A stretch of 64,000 nt of DNA, from the NCBI GenBank assembly GCA_041744075.1, contig JBGTLQ010000140.1, positions 1-64,000 on the forward strand, in the 5' to 3' direction. The position numbers were made by a program, and so were the translations under genes. Numbering within the stretch: the first letter of the stretch is position 1; every line of letters begins with the position of its first letter. Of this stretch, positions 60,100 through 64,000 are shown piece after piece. The notes under the pieces were generated by a model. That model saw nothing but the letters and a program-made list of their open reading frames with translations, ran no database searches and had not been told where the DNA came from. This stretch comes from JAJTZA01 sp041744075 (GTDB lineage: Bacteria > Verrucomicrobiota > Verrucomicrobiia > Chthoniobacterales > Terrimicrobiaceae).

Positions 60100-60232
60100 G
60101 TCTGGAGCAAGGATTATTTCAACGGATCCTACGCTTCAAATGGTCTGCACCTTCACCACGCCTCATAAAAAAACGGCAACGAAGCTACAGGCGGCAATCG
60201 CTTGGAGGTGGAAAGCACCAATTCACAAGGGG

Positions 60233-60574
60233 TTATTTCCCCGCCAGGATGGCGGATAGGATGTGGCCGACTTTCCTGTGCGCTTCGATGGGATGGCGCA
60301 GCGGGATTTCGCGGTGGATTTCGTAGCGGTTGCGCCGTCCTTCCCGCTCGCGGGTGAGCACACCGCCAGACTCCAGTTCGGCTACGATTTTCTGCACCGC
60401 GCGCTCGGTAATGCCGACTGTTTGTGCGACTTCGCGAAGCAACATCTCGGGGTCGCCCGCCAGCAGGATCAGGACATGGGCGTGATTGGTCAGAAAAGTC
60501 CAGCCTGTGCCAGCCTCCGGCACAGGCGGCGGGGACTTTTTCCGGAACTGTTTCGTTTTTGTAATTGACGGCAT
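60233..60574 (-). CDS. Winged-helix transcriptional regulator
   Basis: A 113-residue protein. Residues about 28-90 are a winged helix (TFLTNHAHVLILLAGDP, REVAQTVGITERAVQKIVAEL, GVLTREREGRRNRYEIH). It resembles small ArsR/MarR-like regulators found beside SbtA-type transporters, and it is divergent from such a gene here across 250 bp. The effector is unknown. The intergenic region has no clear dyad, and a possible short frame at 60621-60812 lacks support. Confidence 0.8.
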   Translation of the reverse strand: MPSITKTKQFRKKSPPPVPEAGTGWTFLTNHAHVLILLAGDPEMLLREVAQTVGITERAVQKIVAELESGGVLTREREGRRNRYEIHREIPLRHPIEAHRKVGHILSAILAGK

Positions 60575-60824
60575 AAATGCGCAATGAGAAACACGAATTG
60601 TATTTCGCGTATTTCTTTACGTGAATAAATTAGCACAAGCGAACGTTAGCGACAACCCACATCATTCAATGAAAAACACCTTGCTCACCTGCCCGTCCGT
60701 CCACGCCGTGCCGCTCCAGCCGACGCTTGGGCTGGCGAAGGAGCCTGCGGTCGTGAACACAAGCAACATCGTCAATCACTCACCGCTTTGCTCTGCAAAA
60801 TTCAAGAACTGAAGGTCTCACGAC

Positions 60825-61799
60825 ATGGACTTTTCCTCTGCCCTGACCGCCAGTCTTTTCACGCCGATGGTGCTGGCTTTCGTGCTCGGCATCGTCGCGG
60901 CGCTCATCAAGAGCGACCTCGAACTGCCGAAAGATTTCTACGCGGCGCTCATCATCTACCTGCTCTTTGCCATTGGGCTGAAAGGCGGCGCAAAACTCGC
61001 CGATGCGCCGCTCGCGCAAATCGTGCCGCCGTCGCTCGCGGCGCTCGGCCTCGGGCTGACCATCCCGCTGTGGTGCTACGCGATTCTGCGCAAAGTAGGC
61101 AAATTCAACTCCGCCGATTCCGCCGCACTCGCCGCGCACTACGGCAGCGTCTCGGCGGTCACGTTCGGCGCGGTGCTCGCCTTTCTCGACACGCAGAAAG
61201 TGCTGCACGAACCCTTCCTGCCCGCGCTGCTGGCCATGCTGGAGGTGCCCGCCATCCTCGTGGCCATCTACCTTTACAAGCGCTCGCTCCACGGCAGCGC
61301 GGGCGCGGTGCCGCTCGGCCCGGTGATGCGCGAGCTGTTCTCCGGCAAGTCCATCGTGCTGCTCGTCGGCGGAATGGTCATCGGCGTGGCCTGCGGGCAA
61401 CGCGGCTTCGCGCAAGTCGCGCCCGTCTTCGATGCGCCGTTTAAAGGTGTGCTCTGCCTCTTCCTTCTTGAGCTCGGCCTCGTTACCGGCGCACGGGTCG
61501 GCGACTTGCGCAAGGCAGGTGTCTTTCTCGCCCTTTTCGCACTCGTAATGCCCATGCTCCACGGGGCAATCGGCGTGTGGCTGGGAAAAGTGAGCGGTCT
61601 TGGCGTCGGCGGCGCGACCGTGCTTGGCACGTTGGCGGCGAGCGCCAGCTACATCGCCGCACCCGCCGCCGTTCGCGTCGCCATCCCCAGCGCGAATCCG
61701 ACCTACTATCTCACCGCTGCGCTCGCGATCACTTTTCCCTTCAACGTCACAATCGGCATCCCACTCTACTACTGGCTGGCAAAGTCGCTGGGCACTTGA
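60825..61799 (+). CDS. sbtA: SbtA-type sodium-dependent bicarbonate transporter
   Basis: A 324-residue membrane protein with about ten helices in two inverted halves. Family stretches include FYAALIIYLLFAIGLKGG, AAHYGSVSAVTFGAVLAFLD, and SASYIAAPAAVRVAIPSANP. SbtA proteins take up bicarbonate with sodium; in non-photosynthetic bacteria the purpose is less clear, perhaps supplying carboxylases. The gene is visibly more GC-rich, with near-saturated third-position G/C, than the genes around it, which suggests a different origin. No PII-like sbtB gene is next to it. Confidence 0.93.
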   Translation: MDFSSALTASLFTPMVLAFVLGIVAALIKSDLELPKDFYAALIIYLLFAIGLKGGAKLADAPLAQIVPPSLAALGLGLTIPLWCYAILRKVGKFNSADSAALAAHYGSVSAVTFGAVLAFLDTQKVLHEPFLPALLAMLEVPAILVAIYLYKRSLHGSAGAVPLGPVMRELFSGKSIVLLVGGMVIGVACGQRGFAQVAPVFDAPFKGVLCLFLLELGLVTGARVGDLRKAGVFLALFALVMPMLHGAIGVWLGKVSGLGVGGATVLGTLAASASYIAAPAAVRVAIPSANPTYYLTAALAITFPFNVTIGIPLYYWLAKSLGT

Positions 61800-61953
61800 G
61801 GCGGAAGGCGGCGCGGGTTAACCCAAAACACGCCCTCCCGAAACCAGTATCCAGATTTTCCAGAGCAACTGGATCAAAGTCCGTGGCTCTCCCCTCAATT
61901 ATTAAACCGAGGAGGGACCCGGCCCGCCAGAGTTCCGGGAGCCAGAGAAGCGG

Positions 61954-62607
61954 CTAGGGCAACTCCGGGGTCGGCAATGGGCATGCACCCAGCCCGCCTT
62001 TAATTGACAAGACGCTCGTGTATCCCAGCACCTCACGGATTTCCGCAACCACGCCGGAGTCCATTTCACGATCCAAAAGCACCCGGCTTGTGTCACGCAG
62101 CAGTCCCCACGCCCATACCCCTACGACTACGACTCCGACGATTCCCATTGTGGCATCCAGCCAGTTCCAATGGAAAAATCTGCCACCCACAAGCGCTACT
62201 ACGGCGACAATGATTGCTTGATCAAAAAGAATGGGGACGGGCTGAAAGAGCCGCCCCACGGATTCCATCGCCATAAATATAGCCACCCCTACGAGCAAGA
62301 TCGCACTCGTAAATCCGCCCAGCACTTCGATCTTCCATGTTCCGAAAGCGAAACGAGGATCATTCGCAAATCGGCGGGATAGCACGTAAGCCCCGGCGGT
62401 AAGGCCCAGCGCGAGGACATGTGAACTCATGTGCCACCCGTCCGCCAGAAGCGCCATCGAGTTGAACATCCAGCCCGCGATGATCTCAACAACCATCATC
62501 ACGGCGGTCAAGGCGACGACGCGGCGCGTATTCCGTTCCCCCAGCCTATTCGTGCTATGGAACTGGTGAGTGTGCTGCCAGGGAGTGAGATCCGCCGTGT
62601 GCATCAA
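61954..62607 (-). pseudogene. DmeF-type cation exporter with internal deletion and lost C-terminus
   Basis: The N-terminus is a normal DmeF/CDF exporter: HTADLTPWQHTHQFHS, TM2 with NSMALLADGWHMSSH (metal-site Asp and His), DPRFAFGTWKIEVLGG. After FDQAIIVAVVAL the frame jumps directly to VGGRFFHWNWLDATMGI. The family has some 60-70 residues between these points, including TM4, a His-rich loop and the TM5 His-x-x-x-Asp metal ligands. The end, REMDSGVVAEIREVLGY then SVLSIKGGLGACPL, leaves the family before its cytoplasmic domain. It is most likely a non-functional remnant. The deletion is in frame. Confidence 0.75.
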
Positions 62608-62645
62608 GCTATGCTATGCCGCCCCGGAGTTCCCGCCAACTCTCT

Positions 62646-63626
62646 TCAACTCGAAAGTAGGCTTTCAGCCGCTGCTCGAACTTCCTTCTCTGGAATGGCT
62701 GGGCCAATGAAAATGGCTAACGTCGAGCAATCTCCTGACGGCTTCCGAATCGGAAAGAATTGAGGCTTCTCGAAGCGGTCCACTTTCTGAAAAATAAAAT
62801 ACTGATCACCCGAGTCGGTGAACTGGACGACCCCTTTCGCCCTGATGACGCTCTCGGGAAGCTCTCCAAGAAACTTGACCAGGCTGGCTCTCACGAGCCT
62901 CTCTGGCAGATTTATCTGGAAGGAGGCGAAATGATGCGCTGAGTGATTATGATGACCGAGGCGATGTGGTTGAGCGCTTACGATCCGATATTCGCTGCGG
63001 CTTGGGTTGGTTTCGCCGAGATCACTTCGTCGTTCGATTTCAGCAAGTTTTTCCGAAAGATTTTTGACGATAAGTGCAAATTGGCAGGAATCGGTGAATT
63101 CCTGCGGAAGAGCGTGCTTCCGTAGCGATTCAATTATTTTTCCAAGCCGGACATCATCAATTTCGTCCATCCGGGAAAGATAAAGATAATTGGCCGTTTT
63201 CGCCTGCTCGAACTCGAGGGAGTTATGCCAGAAACGCTTTTGCCAGCGTTTTCCGTCTATGATCGAAATCTGCGTCGGCGGCGAGAATCGCTCCAGCTCC
63301 GGGGCAACAGTCAGCATCTCGATAAGCTCCTCGGAATCCGTCGTGCCATTCGTCTCGATGATCATTACCCGTCCAAGGCCATGCTCGAAATTCTTTAGGC
63401 TTCCTATGAGTTGGTCTCGCGATCCGCAGCACACGCAGCTTCCGTTGATGGGGGTAACGTGCTTGGCCAAGCCCGCGAAAAATTCGGCGTCCACATTGGC
63501 GTTTTCATAGTCGTTGATTATGACATGCGGTTCGATGCCGACTTTAACCAATTCGGGCAAAAAGTTTTTCAGATAGGTCGTCTTTCCGGCCCCGAGAAAA
63601 CCAACAACAATAATGAGAGGAGTCAT
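62646..63626 (-). CDS. COG0523/CobW-family GTPase, probable metallochaperone
   Basis: A 326-residue G3E GTPase from ATG 63626; the longer frame from 63689 has weak support. Walker A is GFLGAGKTT (9-17). The metal-binding CxCC motif is CVCC at 64-67, and the base-specificity block and Walker B regions follow (RVMIIETNGTTD). A His-rich stretch (HRLGHHNHSAHH) lies near residue 230. COG0523 proteins with this motif deliver zinc to target proteins, especially under zinc shortage. It follows a second Fur gene on the same strand, 22 bp away. Confidence 0.9.
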   Translation of the reverse strand: MTPLIIVVGFLGAGKTTYLKNFLPELVKVGIEPHVIINDYENANVDAEFFAGLAKHVTPINGSCVCCGSRDQLIGSLKNFEHGLGRVMIIETNGTTDSEELIEMLTVAPELERFSPPTQISIIDGKRWQKRFWHNSLEFEQAKTANYLYLSRMDEIDDVRLGKIIESLRKHALPQEFTDSCQFALIVKNLSEKLAEIERRSDLGETNPSRSEYRIVSAQPHRLGHHNHSAHHFASFQINLPERLVRASLVKFLGELPESVIRAKGVVQFTDSGDQYFIFQKVDRFEKPQFFPIRKPSGDCSTLAIFIGPAIPEKEVRAAAESLLSS

Positions 63627-63648
63627 AAAGTCTTTGCGAAAAGGCAAT

Positions 63649-64000
63649 TCATGCCGGTTGCATGGAAGGTCCATGTCCGAAACGCCCATCCATCATTCCC
63701 GTGTGCTGAAGAGAGCCAGGAGACGGGGCGAGGTGCAGGCACGCTTCGCAAATGCCGTATAAAATGAGGTGATAGTCTTCGACTTTGCAGGTTGGAAGCT
63801 TGTGGTCCATCGAAGCAAAAGGCGCATCATCCAGCCGGTAAGCCTCTTCACAACGACGGCAAAAAAAATGATGGCGGCTCCGGTTCTCCCTGGACTCATA
63901 CCTTGTCGGACGGAATTCGATTTCAACCGGCGTTATGTCCCCCGCTTCCAGCATGGTTTGCACCCGCCTAAACACCGTTGAGTAGGCTATGCCTGGAATC
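63649..64000 (-). CDS. Second Fur-family regulator (5' end outside window)
   Basis: About 116 C-terminal residues are visible. GIAYSTVFRRVQTMLEAGDI is the recognition helix and wing, ENRSRHHFFCRRCEEAYRL the metal-binding strand with Cys-x-x-Cys, and LYGICEACLHLAP the second pair. The tail has a His-containing end. The start lies beyond the right edge. With the Fur at 56681 it makes two related regulators in 8 kb. It probably controls the COG0523 gene that follows it. Confidence 0.87.
   Translation of the reverse strand, partial: IPGIAYSTVFRRVQTMLEAGDITPVEIEFRPTRYESRENRSRHHFFCRRCEEAYRLDDAPFASMDHKLPTCKVEDYHLILYGICEACLHLAPSPGSLQHTGMMDGRFGHGPSMQPA

Noticed and set aside
60621..60812. 63-codon plus-strand frame before sbtA
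   Set aside because: No domain, no clear ribosome site and no overlap with a known gene; too weak to call.
60780..61562. Minus-strand frame of 260 codons opposite sbtA
   Set aside because: It is rich in Glu, Ala, Arg and His as expected from the complement of a GC-rich membrane gene.

Overview
The window most likely comes from a member of the Verrucomicrobiota. The strongest pointer is a run of three Verru_Chthon cassette genes (B, C, A order, 18.8-25.1 kb). Supporting signs are sulfatase and glycoside hydrolase genes beside a LacI-type regulator, the lipoprotein-tyrA-aroA-cmk-plsC operon, and dispersed ATGAAGGACATGAAG-type hairpin repeats. The placement is an inference from gene content; no rRNA is present.

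Layout. 1-9.2 kb (minus strand): a partial CHASE3 histidine kinase, a SWIM/SNF2 helicase, then read backwards an operon with translational overlaps (lipoprotein, tyrA, aroA, cmk, plsC, homocysteine-methyltransferase-like), and a HAD phosphatase. 9.3-14.6 kb: LacI regulator, SGNH hydrolase, sulfatase and a nonsense-interrupted clan GH-A hydrolase, a small carbohydrate-use locus. 14.6-17.3 kb: uvrB and two dispersed repeat families. 17.3-25.1 kb: a secreted protein and the Verru_Chthon cassette, whose B and C genes carry repeat sequence in their leader regions. 25.1-34.3 kb: hairpin array, VapBC-like pair, clpB, doxX, lemA with a DUF2207 protein, and a UvrD/PcrA helicase. 34.3-45.3 kb: Kef-type antiporter, RND efflux pump with adaptor, a broken membrane gene, a Tat-type DUF882 peptidase, a GxxExxY cassette framed by hairpin repeats, an ABC ATPase and a GT39-type transferase.

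45.4-56.06 kb looks like an integrated mobilizable element sitting against the 3' end of a tRNA-Asp gene. It carries an AbiE-like antitoxin/nucleotidyltransferase pair, a CHC2/TOPRIM primase-like protein, an ArdC-type antirestriction protein, structured 222-bp tandem repeats, a candidate oriT, a small accessory protein, an HUH relaxase, a VirD4-like coupling protein and an unusual one-domain ClpB-D2-like ATPase. Most successive genes overlap by 4 bp. No type IV secretion channel and no integrase are visible, so the element would need a helper and its right end is not defined.

56.1-64 kb is a metal (probably zinc) homeostasis region: a Fur-box-like dyad ahead of a ZnuA-hypothetical-ZnuC-ZnuB-Fur operon, a GC-rich SbtA-type bicarbonate transporter with a divergent winged-helix regulator, an internally deleted DmeF-type cation exporter, a COG0523 GTPase and a second, partial Fur protein. 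A recurring theme is decay: four in-frame stop codons interrupt three otherwise open reading frames, and one exporter has lost a central segment.
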